Positions 26,548-36,168 are shown, counted from the stretch's first letter. The stretch: DNA of 64,000 bases from Marinobacter daqiaonensis (GCF_900115285.1 NZ_FOYW01000001.1:348376-412375); one strand, 5' to 3'. Made by a program: numbers and translations. The notes: generated from the letters alone by a model not told the origin.

Positions 26548-28764
26548 TCAGAAACGAACGCCGGCCTCGACGAAGAACTGATTCCGATTCCTGTAGTTAT
26601 TGTCGCGGCTTAAAAGCGGATTGTCGTTAAGGTAATGGTGAAGGATCAAGGCTATGTCGTAGCTCAGGCCAGCCCCGTGCACGGTCTTCGCCAGACGCAG
26701 ATCCGCCCTCTGGTAAGGCCCACTGCGAAACTCATCCGCCACGTACCACGCCACCGCGGAACTCCAGTCCGAGGCGTATCGCTGAATCCAGGCCAGGCTT
26801 CCAGAATGCCTCACCGTCAATCGGCTTTCAAGATCTATCTGGCGTTGCTGCTGCGCGGGTGACAGCTCCGGGGAGCCCCGGTACTCACTGTCCTGATCCA
26901 TATAGCCGTAGCTCAGGCGAAGCTGGGTATTGCCATAATCCAGCGCTGTTTCAAGTTCCACACCCTGCTGATCCAGCGCGACGCGGTTGCCGAGATCGAA
27001 GTTCTCAACGGATATGAAACCGCTCACGAGATTCCGAAGATGGTCGTGGAAATAGCGGACCTCCGTGGAGAGAATGCCCCCGCCCAGGCGGAACTGTCCG
27101 TAGTAACTGATCTCCCGGCTGATGATGCGCTCTTCTTCCAGCCCGCCCCCGGCAACCGCGTAATAGTCGGAAAGGTCCGCCGGAATGCTGGCGTCGAGCT
27201 CCGCGTCGATCCGGCTCCCTTCCAGGAAATCGTAAATGCCGGGGCTGACGTTTGCCGGTGTGTAGGCCCAGTCGGCCCGCTGTTCTAGCGCATCCGGTGT
27301 GCGCACCGCTTCCGAATAAACGAATCTCAGGGTCTGGTTGTCGGTGAGGTGAAGGTTTGCCGCTAACCTTGGCGAGAGGAAGCTGTCCTTCATCAGCGAA
27401 GAGTACTCCCAGTTGGCACCGGCGTTGAAAGTCACCAGCTCGAAAGGTGAGTATTCCAGGTTTGCGAAAACCCGGGACTGATAGATATTGCCATCGCCGC
27501 CAAAAAACGTTTCTGACACATAGGCGTCATCCCTGTAGCCAAGCCCGCTCACCAGGCGAAAATCCGGACTGATTTCCCAGGTATCCTGCAGTTCCATTTC
27601 CAGGCGCTGTTGCTTGACATCGTGGTTGAGCCGGGCGCAGATGTCTGGTTGGCCGGGTAGCAGGGGTACACAGCTGATCCAGTCCTGTCGGCGGTTATAG
27701 CGCTGGAAACTGCTCTGGACCTGCACCTGGTGGCTCCCAAGGTCACTGATGTTGAGCTGTGCCTGGAGATAATAGTCGTCCACCCTGGCATCCGGCTTAC
27801 CCTGGATTCCGAAGTCCCGGCCCAGCTTGAGCGGGTCGTCCTGGTCGATACCGTCGGTCACCCCGGCGCGGAGTACGAGGTCGTAGCCGGGCGACAGCAG
27901 CACAATGCCATCGTATAGGAAATGATTGAACTCGTAGCCATCGCGGATGGGTATCTGTCGCGGTGGGTTAACATCCCCATCATACTGGTAATCGAAACCA
28001 CTGGACTCGCGGTGTTCCCAGGTGACCCGCCAGCTGTATTGTTCATCGTTATGGCCGTGGTAGCCGGTATAGCGACGGTGGCCCACGTCGCCGGCCTGGG
28101 CATGGAGCCGGGTACCTGCCGTGGTTTCCGGGGTCAGGGTAATGATATTAATAGACGCGAGAAAGGCATTGATGCCATAGGACGCCGCGTTGGGACCCCG
28201 GCTGATCTCGATGCGGTCAATCAGCTCAAGAGGAACCGGCATGGCGTTCCAGTCCACATCGGCAAGACTGGGCTGATAGCCAGTCCGTCCATCGATCAGG
28301 ACCTGGAGCCGGCGCTGCTCGTAGGCAACGGTACCATGGTAACTGACCACCGGCTGATTGCTGCCAACCGCTGCAACGGTCATTCCTGGAACCAGCCGGA
28401 ACACGTCCGCCAGTGTCAGCAGGCCAAGGTCCCTTATCTGTTCCCCGGAAATGACAGTGGTGCTGCCGGGTACCCGGGATTTGGGCTGTTTGAGGCGGGC
28501 GGTGGTCAGCACTTGCGGCAGATCTGCAAGGCCGGCGGCATCGGGCCCGACGGGACCCCAGAGATGCATGTCGTTGTTCGTCACGACATCGGCGGGGCGT
28601 TGGTTGGCATTCCCATCATTGCCCGCCGCGACTGGCACAATAACAATCGTCGACACTGCCACCAGCAATCCGGGACAGAGCTTTTGGCTTACCCGTAGTG
28701 CGAAGCCTCTCCCCGTGACCCCGAAGATGGCGGACCGCAGGCTGTTCATCCCCTTCACTTTCAT
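26548..28764 (-). CDS. TonB-dependent outer-membrane receptor
   Basis: 738 residues from MKVKGMN, chosen because GGAGG lies 10 nt upstream and a signal peptide (LLVAVSTIVIVPVAAG) follows. The plug domain is recognisable in STTVISGEQIRDLGLLTLADVFRLVPGM-type residues (core LLTLADVFRLVPGM), IEISRGPNAASYG and the barrel strands. The C terminus ends in aromatic RNRNQFFVEAGVRF. It resembles the vitamin-B12/colicin-receptor type more than ferric siderophore receptors. First gene of a three-gene unit with the periplasmic protein and hybrid kinase. Confidence 0.9.
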   Translation of the reverse strand: MKVKGMNSLRSAIFGVTGRGFALRVSQKLCPGLLVAVSTIVIVPVAAGNDGNANQRPADVVTNNDMHLWGPVGPDAAGLADLPQVLTTARLKQPKSRVPGSTTVISGEQIRDLGLLTLADVFRLVPGMTVAAVGSNQPVVSYHGTVAYEQRRLQVLIDGRTGYQPSLADVDWNAMPVPLELIDRIEISRGPNAASYGINAFLASINIITLTPETTAGTRLHAQAGDVGHRRYTGYHGHNDEQYSWRVTWEHRESSGFDYQYDGDVNPPRQIPIRDGYEFNHFLYDGIVLLSPGYDLVLRAGVTDGIDQDDPLKLGRDFGIQGKPDARVDDYYLQAQLNISDLGSHQVQVQSSFQRYNRRQDWISCVPLLPGQPDICARLNHDVKQQRLEMELQDTWEISPDFRLVSGLGYRDDAYVSETFFGGDGNIYQSRVFANLEYSPFELVTFNAGANWEYSSLMKDSFLSPRLAANLHLTDNQTLRFVYSEAVRTPDALEQRADWAYTPANVSPGIYDFLEGSRIDAELDASIPADLSDYYAVAGGGLEEERIISREISYYGQFRLGGGILSTEVRYFHDHLRNLVSGFISVENFDLGNRVALDQQGVELETALDYGNTQLRLSYGYMDQDSEYRGSPELSPAQQQRQIDLESRLTVRHSGSLAWIQRYASDWSSAVAWYVADEFRSGPYQRADLRLAKTVHGAGLSYDIALILHHYLNDNPLLSRDNNYRNRNQFFVEAGVRF

Positions 28765-28939
28765 CCTGTTACTGCCTCCGGTCCTCTGCGGTTGTTTGTT
28801 GTATTTGAGCTCTATGAGCGGCGGGACCGTCAATTTATCTGAAACTGATTTAAGATTAACCCAGGAATTGGCATCATACGTCAATGCACACACAGAGTCT
28901 GGTCTTCGTGCCGGACCGTGATCGGGAGTATCGTGTCTG

Positions 28940-29659
28940 ATGAATTGCTGGGAAGTACTCGGCATCGAGCCCACCGGCGACAGTCGTGCCATCCGCGAGG
29001 CCTACGAACGCCAGAGTAAGTTCGCTGAGGGCGAGGACGCCGAACAGCTTGAAAGTGCCTATCAAAAGGCCATGGAAGAGGCTGGCCACAGCAGTGACCG
29101 CCAGACTGGCGGAGCTGACACCAGCGTCTCACCCAGGGCGCCCGCCGGGGCGGGGCCGTCCGACTGGCAGTCGGAGGCCAATTCGCGACCGCTCTCCGCG
29201 GAAGAGGAGCAGGTGGTTCGGGAGGTGGTGATCCAGATCAAGGCGCTGTTGAACGATAGCGCCCGGGCCAGCGATGTGGCCATCTGGCGGGCGATCCTGA
29301 CAGAGCCACCGGCGGATGAGGACGCCATCCGGGCAGCCATTGGCCGTGAGCTGGAGCCGGAGTTACGTCCACTGGCCGATGACGCCTGGTTTGCGCCACC
29401 GGTCGCCCGCTTCCTTGGTGACTGGTTCGGCTGGTATGGCATGACCGACGCCGTGGAACAGCACCAGAACAGCGATGCGACCATAGACGATGCCGGCAGG
29501 TACCAGGGCATCAGCCGTTTTCCCGATACCGATGCCGAGGATCAGCAGTCCGATCCCGACAGGCCCAAGATGGCGAACTTCTGGCCGGCGGTTATCGGCT
29601 GGATTGTAGGTATCATCATTCTTACGAGCCTGTTCGGCGGACTGGTCGGAGGCGGGTAG
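28940..29659 (+). CDS. J-domain-like membrane protein lacking HPD
   Basis: A 239-residue protein. The N terminus, CWEVLGIEPTGDSRAIREAYERQSKF, shows helices I and II of a J domain (quoted core VLGIEPTGDSRAIREAY), but the HPD loop that activates DnaK is missing and helix III (LESAYQKAMEEAG) follows directly. A middle helical region carries charged repeats, and a C-terminal transmembrane segment is at ~215-235 (FWPAVIGWIVGIIILTSLFG). It is divergent from the TonB receptor. Probably a tail-anchored protein with a degenerate J domain. Confidence 0.65.
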   Translation: MNCWEVLGIEPTGDSRAIREAYERQSKFAEGEDAEQLESAYQKAMEEAGHSSDRQTGGADTSVSPRAPAGAGPSDWQSEANSRPLSAEEEQVVREVVIQIKALLNDSARASDVAIWRAILTEPPADEDAIRAAIGRELEPELRPLADDAWFAPPVARFLGDWFGWYGMTDAVEQHQNSDATIDDAGRYQGISRFPDTDAEDQQSDPDRPKMANFWPAVIGWIVGIIILTSLFGGLVGGG

Positions 29660-29678
29660 GGCGAACGAGGCACCCGCC
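29651..29678 (+). terminator. hairpin at end of J-domain-like gene
   Basis: GGCGGGT (29651-29657) pairs with ACCCGCC (29672-29678) across the stop codon. It lies between convergent genes; no U-tract. Confidence 0.45.
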
Positions 29679-29701
29679 CCGCTATCCGGTCTGCCGGGGC
29701 A

Positions 29702-30700
29702 TCAGGGCGTGCCCCTGTTTTCCTCCTTGGCCTCGATCAGCCTGCGATATCTCTGGGCCAGCATGGCACCGACGATCACTTGGATCTGGTTGTAGCACAT
29801 GATCGGCAGGACGATCATGCCGAACCCGGGATGGCCGGAAAACAATACCTTGGCCATGGGAAGGCCAGAGGCCAGGCTCTTCTTCGAACCGCAGAACACC
29901 ACCGCCGCCTCGTCCTCCAGGGTGAATCCGAACCTGCGCACCAGCAGGTGAGCCACCAGCATAAAGAAACCCAGAAGCGCAAAGCACAGAACTATGGTCA
30001 GCACGATCGCGCTGATGGGAAGGTTCTCCCACAGCCCGCTGACCACGGAGTGGGAGAAGGCCGAGTACACGATCAGCCAGATAACGCACTGGTCGTACCG
30101 GAAGGCCAGGTTTTCATGGCGGGCCAGGAAACCGCCCAGCAGGGGCCGGAAACCGTGCCCCACCGCAAACGGCAGCAGCAGCTGAAGAACGATGTCCCTC
30201 AGTGCCTCGAGAACCGAGAAATCCCCGCTTCCGGCCGTACTGACCAACAGGATCAGCAGGAACGGCGTCAGCATCATTCCGAAGACATTCGACGCAGCTG
30301 CACTGCAAATGGCGGCCGGTACATTCCCACGGGCCATTGCGGTATAGGCGATGGACGAAGATACCGCTGATGGCAGCACGCCCAGGTAAAGAAAGCCAAG
30401 GCCAAGGTCCTCGGGCATCCACTCCGGCACGATACCGCTCAGCTCGTTGATCGGCAGAACCATCAGCGGGAACAGTATGAAAGTGAGGCAGGTAATCACG
30501 ATGTGAAGCCGCCAGTGGGTGGCTCCCTCGACAATCTGCTGCCGTGAAAGCGCGGCCCCGTGCAGGAAGAACAGAAGTCCCACCGCAACAGACCCCGCCA
30601 CCGACAGAACCTCGGCCGCCTCACCGCGAACAGGAAGAAAGGTGGCCAGGACAATGGCCCCAAGCAGCAGCAGGGTAAAGCCATCAATACGGAATTTCAT
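29702..30700 (-). CDS. bile acid:sodium symporter (SBF/BASS) family transporter
   Basis: A 332-residue membrane protein with ~10 predicted helices, beginning KFRIDGFTLLLLGAIVLATFLPV. SRQQIVEGATHWRLH, LPSAVSSSIAYTAMARGN (the crossover motif region) and VFCGSKKSLASGLPMAKVLF are characteristic of the YfeH/BASS-like branch. The substrate is likely an organic anion and coupling is to Na+ or H+. Its start overlaps the stop of the GntR regulator by 4 bp, so the two form an operon and the regulator probably senses the substrate. Confidence 0.88.
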   Translation of the reverse strand: MKFRIDGFTLLLLGAIVLATFLPVRGEAAEVLSVAGSVAVGLLFFLHGAALSRQQIVEGATHWRLHIVITCLTFILFPLMVLPINELSGIVPEWMPEDLGLGFLYLGVLPSAVSSSIAYTAMARGNVPAAICSAAASNVFGMMLTPFLLILLVSTAGSGDFSVLEALRDIVLQLLLPFAVGHGFRPLLGGFLARHENLAFRYDQCVIWLIVYSAFSHSVVSGLWENLPISAIVLTIVLCFALLGFFMLVAHLLVRRFGFTLEDEAAVVFCGSKKSLASGLPMAKVLFSGHPGFGMIVLPIMCYNQIQVIVGAMLAQRYRRLIEAKEENRGTP

Positions 30701-31380
30701 TGAGCGGCCTCGTCGAGGGCAGTCAGGCTGGGCTGCAGGAGTCCCCGGGCCAGGGCAATGGACCGCTCCCTGTTCTGTTGCCGGATCGCCGCCAGTAACA
30801 GTTCGTGATCCTCCTGGGAAGGCTCCGGCAGGTCCGCATCCTGCTCCGTGCGCTGGATGGTATCGGTAATGGATTGTGCGAAGTACCGATACATTTCCAG
30901 CAGGGCAGGGTTGTGGGCGGCTTCCACCAGGGCGTGGTGGAACCTCTCATCGTGGCGGATCCGCAGCTCGAGGTCACTGCCCGCAGCGGCGCGTTCATCA
31001 AGGGCACGGGTCATTTCATCGAGGTCGTCCCGGGTTCGTCGGGCCGCGGCCAGACCCGCGGCTTCCGCCTCCAGCATGACACGCACTTCCAGCTGATCCC
31101 GTAATCGTGAGCGGGATGCCCGGCGTAGTGCCTCTCCGGGATCCCGTGTCGAGCGCACGTAGGTGCCATCACCCTGCCGGGTTTCGAGCATGCCCACATG
31201 GGCCAGCACCCGGACCGCCTCACGAACGGTGTTGCGGCTGACACCCAATGCCTCGGAAAGCTCCGCTTCAACCGGCAGGCGTTCGCCCACGTTCCATTGC
31301 GATGTCTGTATCGCGTTGCGCAGACTCTCGATGGCGGTGTCCACCAGGGACCCCCGCCGAATCGGGGTTAAACGGGTCAT
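30697..31380 (-). CDS. GntR/FadR-family transcriptional regulator
   Basis: 227 residues from MTRLTP (AGGATGAG upstream); a longer start ten codons earlier is possible. The winged helix-turn-helix GERLPVEAELSEALGVSRNTVREAVRVLA lies at ~32-60 (core LGVSRNTVREAVRVL). The all-helical FCD ligand domain has the metal-ligand pattern in RHDERFHHALVEAAHNP. It overlaps and probably controls the downstream SBF transporter. Confidence 0.9.
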   Translation of the reverse strand: MTRLTPIRRGSLVDTAIESLRNAIQTSQWNVGERLPVEAELSEALGVSRNTVREAVRVLAHVGMLETRQGDGTYVRSTRDPGEALRRASRSRLRDQLEVRVMLEAEAAGLAAARRTRDDLDEMTRALDERAAAGSDLELRIRHDERFHHALVEAAHNPALLEMYRYFAQSITDTIQRTEQDADLPEPSQEDHELLLAAIRQQNRERSIALARGLLQPSLTALDEAAQ

Positions 31381-31541
31381 GATCGGCTCATCCTTTGATC
31401 GGTCCACCAATCATCCTATGTTTGGACAAGGGTTTCAAGCATGGTGGAAAGTGCGGATCAGGCCTTTTATTCTGCCGGAATCGGCTACACTGACAGTGAG
31501 TTAGACACCAATTCGTGGAATCAGATACCAACGGAGGCACT

Positions 31542-31772
31542 ATGGAGCAGCCTAATCACACCCTTTCCGAACTGTTCAAGCAACTGGGTCTGCCGGATGA
31601 TAACGACTCTATTGAGGCATTCATTGAGGAGCACCGCCCCCTGCCGGAGAGCACCACGCTTCCTGACGCGCCGTTCTGGAACGAATCCCAGAAGCACTTT
31701 CTCAGGGAGGAGTGGCAGGAAGACGCGGACTGGGCCGAGATGGTGGATACGCTGAATAACCGGCTTCGATAA
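31542..31772 (+). CDS. DUF2789 family protein
   Basis: A 76-residue protein from MEQPNHTLSELFKQLGLPDD, the typical opening of DUF2789 (PF10982), with DAPFWNESQKHFLREEW in the middle. GGAGG precedes the ATG. Small, acidic, cytoplasmic, function unknown; common in Pseudomonas and Marinobacter. Confidence 0.85.
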   Translation: MEQPNHTLSELFKQLGLPDDNDSIEAFIEEHRPLPESTTLPDAPFWNESQKHFLREEWQEDADWAEMVDTLNNRLR

Positions 31773-31790
31773 GCCTTGCCGGCCGGCCCG

Positions 31791-32099
31791 TCAAAGACGG
31801 ATGCGGCCGGTCAGCATGTCCTTGAACATGACCCAGTCGCCCATCAGGCTGTACACGGGGTATTTGAAGGTGGCCGGCCGATTCTTCTCGAACACGAAGT
31901 GGCCAAGCCAGGCAAAGCCATAGCCGATGACGGGTACGAGCAACAACCAGGCCCAGGCCTGGCTGAAAAGGACCCAGCCGATCACCATCAGAACCAGCAG
32001 GCTGCCCACAAAGTGCATGCGGCGGCAGTTCAGGTCGCTGTGCTCTTCGAGATAATAGGGATAAAACTCGGCGAAACTGCGGAATTGCTGCGTGGACAT
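31791..32099 (-). CDS. DUF962 / Mpo1-like family membrane protein
   Basis: A 102-residue protein (start MSTQQF, GAGGCAGG upstream). It has the DUF962 opening FAEFYPYYLEEHSDLNCRRMHFVGSL, whose H and NxxxRxxHxxG residues form the iron site in yeast Mpo1 (core CRRMHFVGSLL). Two hydrophobic helices and WLGHFVFEKNRPATF follow. Mpo1 is a dioxygenase acting on 2-hydroxy fatty acids; the activity here is inferred from family. Confidence 0.8.
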   Translation of the reverse strand: MSTQQFRSFAEFYPYYLEEHSDLNCRRMHFVGSLLVLMVIGWVLFSQAWAWLLLVPVIGYGFAWLGHFVFEKNRPATFKYPVYSLMGDWVMFKDMLTGRIRL

Positions 32100-32179
32100 G
32101 GCCTGCCTCGTCGTCATTGTTGTTGTGAGGGTAACCACTTCAGTCTATCCGAGGTCTCCGGCCACGCTCAAGCCATTCA

Positions 32180-33148
32180 TCAATAGCGGAGCAGGGCGGA
32201 TCCCCAGGTAAAGCCGCCACCGAAGGCCTCCAGCAATAGCACTTCATTACGCTTGATGCGGCCATCACGCACCGCGGCATCCAGTGCCAGTGGTATCGAT
32301 GCGGCGGAGGTGTTGCCGTGCTTGTCCACGGTAACCACCACCTGATCCATGGACATGTTCAGCTTCTTCGCGGTGGCCAGGATAATCCGCAGATTGGCCT
32401 GATGGGGCACCAGCCAGTTGATGTCGGACTTCTGCATCTGGTTGGCCTCCAGGGTCTCATCAACGATCTTGCCAAGGGTGTTCACCGCAACCTTGAATAC
32501 CTCGTTGCCCTTCATCTCGATGAACGCACCACCAGCCTTGACCTGCTCGTAGTTGGAGGAGATGCCGCAAGGCACATGCAGCAGTTCTTCGTACTGGCCA
32601 TCCGAATGAATGTGCGTGGAGAGAATCCCGGTTTCTTCGTCGGCCTCGACAATCACCGCGCCGGCACCGTCACCGAACAGCACGCAGGTTCCGCGATCCT
32701 CCCAGTTGACGATGCGGGAAAACACCTCCGCACCCACCACGAGGGCCTTCTTGCTGCTCCCGGTACGGATAAATTTGTCCACCACGGAGAGAGCGTATAC
32801 GAAGCCGCTGCACACCGCCTGAATATCAAACGCCGGACAACCATGAATGCCCAGGCGGGCCTGCAGAATACAGGCGGATGCGGGAAAGATCTTGTCCGGA
32901 GTGGAGGTGGCGAAGACGATCAGGTCAATGTCCTGCAGATCAATGCCCGCCGCTTCAGCCGCGCGCCGTGACGCCTGCTCAGCAAGACTGACAGTGGTCT
33001 CGTCGTCTCTCGCAATGTGGCGCTGCGCAATGCCGGTCCGTTCACGGATCCACTGATCCGTGGTATCGACCATTTTCTCCAGGTCCTTGTTGGTAACTAC
33101 GTTTTCCGGCAGATAAGAGCCAGTGCCGGTAATTCGAGCGTATGGCAT
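32180..33148 (-). CDS. fabH: beta-ketoacyl-ACP synthase III
   Basis: 322 residues from [15 protein letters not shown]. The catalytic triad is visible: Cys in [13 protein letters not shown] (~residue 113), His in [10 protein letters not shown] (~248) and Asn in [13 protein letters not shown] (~278). It condenses an acyl-CoA starter with malonyl-ACP to begin fatty-acid synthesis. It stands alone rather than in a fab cluster, so it may be a second FabH with a different starter preference. Confidence 0.9.
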   Translation of the reverse strand: MPYARITGTGSYLPENVVTNKDLEKMVDTTDQWIRERTGIAQRHIARDDETTVSLAEQASRRAAEAAGIDLQDIDLIVFATSTPDKIFPASACILQARLGIHGCPAFDIQAVCSGFVYALSVVDKFIRTGSSKKALVVGAEVFSRIVNWEDRGTCVLFGDGAGAVIVEADEETGILSTHIHSDGQYEELLHVPCGISSNYEQVKAGGAFIEMKGNEVFKVAVNTLGKIVDETLEANQMQKSDINWLVPHQANLRIILATAKKLNMSMDQVVVTVDKHGNTSAASIPLALDAAVRDGRIKRNEVLLLEAFGGGFTWGSALLRY

Positions 33149-33424
33149 GCGTGACGATTCCTGGAATTGCAAAATTCTGTTATCGATAGGTCTATGATTG
33201 CATCCTACACTGTAACCCGGGGCTTCGGGTATTAGCGATTTGTCAAAGTGAGGAATTGTCAGGACGGTCAGACGGGACCGACGGTGCTCTGACGCGAGTC
33301 ACGCAGTGGTAATGCACCAGGGGGTCGACCCTGTTGCGAATGCAGGGCGAACAACGTAAAGAGGAGAAGCGTAGCCGACACTACCTCCAGTGAACTGGGC
33401 AGGACATGTCGGCAACAGCGGTTT

Positions 33425-33967
33425 CTATGGCCGGATAACACCACAGGCGACGCGGGCGCCACCACCACCGAGAGCTTCGGGCTCATCGGAATAGTTGTCA
33501 CCGCCCTGGTGCACCACCACCGCGCGGTCGTGGAAATCCGACAGTTCCAGGCGCGGGGCAAGCACTGGATGGGTCGCGTGGCCATCACCGTTCACGAACA
33601 GCGCCGGAAGGTCACCGAGGTGGCCATCATCGGAGTAGGGCCCCTGATGGGACTTCTTGTCCTTGGGGTCATAGTGGCCGCCGGCGGCTCCACCGGGTGT
33701 TACCTTGCCATCCTTGCTGGAGGGACCGCAATCGGGATTCTGATGCAGGTGGAAGCCGTGCAGCCCGGGCTCAAGACCCTTGAGTTCGGGGCGGATAAGA
33801 ACGCCATGGTCGTGCTCCACCAGGGTAACCGTTCCGACGGATGCTTCCGTGCCTTTTTCGGATACCTCATGAACCTTCACTTCGATGCTGTCGCCCGCCA
33901 CCGCAGCGGGAGCCGCCGCGAACAGGTAGCAGGAGCCGGCGAGTATCGCCAAGGGCAGATGTCGCAT
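33425..33967 (-). CDS. sodC: periplasmic Cu,Zn superoxide dismutase
   Basis: A 180-residue protein with a signal peptide (LAILAGSCYLFAAAPAAVA). The copper/zinc ligands are visible in GLHGFHLHQNPDC, GGAAGGHYDPKDKKSH, GHLGDLPALFVNGDG and DRAVVVHQGGDNYSD; the disulfide Cys pair is in NPDC and RVACGVI. It dismutates superoxide in the periplasm and needs copper. The 250 bp downstream contain only a doubtful 37-codon frame. Confidence 0.95.
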   Translation of the reverse strand: MRHLPLAILAGSCYLFAAAPAAVAGDSIEVKVHEVSEKGTEASVGTVTLVEHDHGVLIRPELKGLEPGLHGFHLHQNPDCGPSSKDGKVTPGGAAGGHYDPKDKKSHQGPYSDDGHLGDLPALFVNGDGHATHPVLAPRLELSDFHDRAVVVHQGGDNYSDEPEALGGGGARVACGVIRP

Positions 33968-34120
33968 GTTGCTGGTCCTCCAGGTGTCAAGGGAGTTGGC
34001 CTCGGTTGTTAACCGACGGTTTCACCCTTAGCGTAGATGATTATTGCCAACTAACATGCCATTTAAGAAACAGTAATGATCCGAAATCCACGTCAACGAC
34101 CTGAAAGCAAGGAGAACATA

Positions 34121-35854
34121 ATGGGGAAGAAGATCGAGGTGGAGTCGCCGCTGGTTATCCTTCACGGCGACGAGATGGCCCAGGTGGCCTTCGAGGAACT
34201 GCTCAGAACCTTTGTCTCCTCGAAGCTGGATATTGATCTCAAGGAAATCGACCTGTCCGCCGAAAACCGCCTGGTCACCAATGGCAATGCGGTAACCGAA
34301 TCAATTGAGGCACTCAGAAAATACGGAGTGGGTATCAAGAACGCCGGCATAACCGTCAATCGGGCGCAGCTGGACGATCTGCTTGAAAAGCATCCCGACA
34401 TCGATGAATCCTCACTGGACCCACTTGCGACAAAATCCCCTAACGGCGCCATAAGAAAGGGCATTGGCGGCAACATCACCCGGGAGGATATCCAGTTCCG
34501 GAACCTCAGGATCAGCCGCCCGGAATGGGTAGACCGTGACATCGAGGTGATGACCATGGACGATGGCGGCATCAAGGACAGTTTCAACGAACTGTCCCGT
34601 GCCACCGGTATCATCAAGCTGCTTTTCGTGGGCAGCAGTGGTGACCCCGAGGAACTGCATCGCCGTGAGATCAACAAGGGCGACCCGCTGCTGCTTGCCA
34701 CCAACAACATCGACGATATCACCGACTGGGCGCACCGTTTCTTCCAGCGGGCCATCGATGAAAAACGGGATATCTACCTGGGCCTCAAGGACACGGTAAT
34801 TCCCGGCTACGACGGCGCCATGCGCTCCACCATCGAGAAGATCTACAAGAGCGACTACAAGCAGCGAGTCGAGCAGCTGGGCCTGAACTTTTATTACGAA
34901 CTGATTGATGCCCAGGCCGCCCGCATTGTTTCCAACCCACCCAAACGGGCCCTGTGGGGTGTGCCGGACAATACCACCGGGCGAAAACTCTTCAAGCTGA
35001 TCAACCAGCTGAAACTCCATGGCATCCCGCCCCGCAGTGCCCATGTCTCCATTTCCCGTATGAGCGCGGGGGGCGGGGACCAGTACGGCAGCTACAACGC
35101 CCCGGCCAGGGAGGACGGCATCGTCAAGGTGGTGGTGGACGGTGAGGAACGGCACGCAAGGCGTGTGAAGAAAGGGGACCCCATGCTGCTGATGTCCAAC
35201 GACCGCCAGGCGATCAAGGACTGGGTCAGCCAGGTGTTCCGGGACGCCTCCCGCAAGGAAAAGGAGGTCTACTTCGGCCTGAAGCGGGAATACATGGAGT
35301 ATGACGAAGTCTTCAGTAACGTGATCACCGAGGTGCGCCGGGAGCTGGCCAAGCAGCATACGCCACCTCCGTCCTTCATGATAATGCGGCCCTCCAGCCA
35401 GCTCATCAAGATGATCACCGACCCCCCAAGAAACGCGCTTTATCCGTCCCAGAACCTGGATGGCGACATTTTTTCCGACATCTCCGCGGCCCTGGGCGGC
35501 AGCCTGGCTACAGCCAGTTCGATCATCGAGAGCAAGGAAGGCACCATGCTCTTTGAGGCGCCCCATGGCACCGCCCACGACCTCTACGTCAGATACCAGG
35601 AAAGCAACGGAAAGGAGGCCCACTTCAACCCCTCGGCACTGATCTATGCCCTGGGCAATGCCCTGGAAACCCTGGGTGAGCGCGAGGCCAATGAGGAGCT
35701 GGCGGAGTACGCGGGAAGACTCAAACAGGCCCTCAAGGACACCGTGGCTGATGGCATTGTCACTGCGGACCTCAAGGGCAAGACCACCGACCCGGACTCC
35801 GAAAAAGTGGTGGACATGTACGGTTTCATTGATGCACTGAAGGAGCGTATCTGA
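34121..35854 (+). CDS. isocitrate dehydrogenase-like protein with duplicated clasp domain
   Basis: 577 residues from MGKKIEVE (AAGGAG upstream), against ~410 for eukaryotic-type dimeric IDH, which it otherwise resembles. Family marks: PLVILHGDEMAQVAFE, the substrate loop SPNGAIRKGIGGNITRE (~106-122), NLDGDIFSDISAALGG with the metal Asps (~445), and EAPHGTAHDLY plus NPSALIYALGNAL for NADP. A ~120-residue segment occurs twice (~157-281 and ~326-442): KGDPLLLATN/KGDPMLLMSN, IYLGLKDTV/VYFGLKREY, IVSNPPKRALW/MITDPPRNALY. GDQY, normally before the first copy, precedes the second. Catalytic Lys and the Tyr/Asp residues are thus split between copies. Oxidative decarboxylation of isocitrate with NADP is the likely reaction, untested. 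Confidence 0.75.
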   Translation: MGKKIEVESPLVILHGDEMAQVAFEELLRTFVSSKLDIDLKEIDLSAENRLVTNGNAVTESIEALRKYGVGIKNAGITVNRAQLDDLLEKHPDIDESSLDPLATKSPNGAIRKGIGGNITREDIQFRNLRISRPEWVDRDIEVMTMDDGGIKDSFNELSRATGIIKLLFVGSSGDPEELHRREINKGDPLLLATNNIDDITDWAHRFFQRAIDEKRDIYLGLKDTVIPGYDGAMRSTIEKIYKSDYKQRVEQLGLNFYYELIDAQAARIVSNPPKRALWGVPDNTTGRKLFKLINQLKLHGIPPRSAHVSISRMSAGGGDQYGSYNAPAREDGIVKVVVDGEERHARRVKKGDPMLLMSNDRQAIKDWVSQVFRDASRKEKEVYFGLKREYMEYDEVFSNVITEVRRELAKQHTPPPSFMIMRPSSQLIKMITDPPRNALYPSQNLDGDIFSDISAALGGSLATASSIIESKEGTMLFEAPHGTAHDLYVRYQESNGKEAHFNPSALIYALGNALETLGEREANEELAEYAGRLKQALKDTVADGIVTADLKGKTTDPDSEKVVDMYGFIDALKERI

Positions 35855-36168
35855 GGGTCTGTCGCGAAGATGGCTTGGCCCTCGGGGATATCTGAGAACC
35901 ACCAGACTCAAAGTCGCTCACGGTGATGCGCCGCTACCGGGCTGCCGGAGGCGAAAAATCTGAAACCCAAATGACCCGGCAATCGCCCTTCCACGCCAGA
36001 ACATGGACCAGAGGCAACTTGACCGATGCCGGCGGGCCGGCCTTTACTTGAGGCAACGGCACTGTCGGCGAGGGCGATTCGGGCACGGCAGTGCCGGCAG
36101 GATTCAGGCACCGGTGGTTGGCCATTTACGGGCTACGGGCAGACCCCCACCAGACAGAGAGCGCCGCC
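35855..36168. other. gap between IDH-like gene and egtB
   Basis: About 310 bp. It contains a GC-rich perfect small palindrome GCCGGC-GG-GCCGGC at 36028-36041 followed by CTTTACTT, a possible weak terminator. A looser pairing, GGCACTG with CAGTGCC, lies near 36058-36095. No credible gene; the egtBD promoter should be here. Confidence 0.4.

Noticed and set aside
33268-33424. Possible 37-codon gene after sodC on the minus strand
   Set aside because: The GGAGGT lies only two bases from the GTG, too close, and the peptide has no recognisable features.
34412-35911. 499-codon open frame on the minus strand
   Set aside because: Antisense of the isocitrate-dehydrogenase-like gene; no ribosome site or family likeness.
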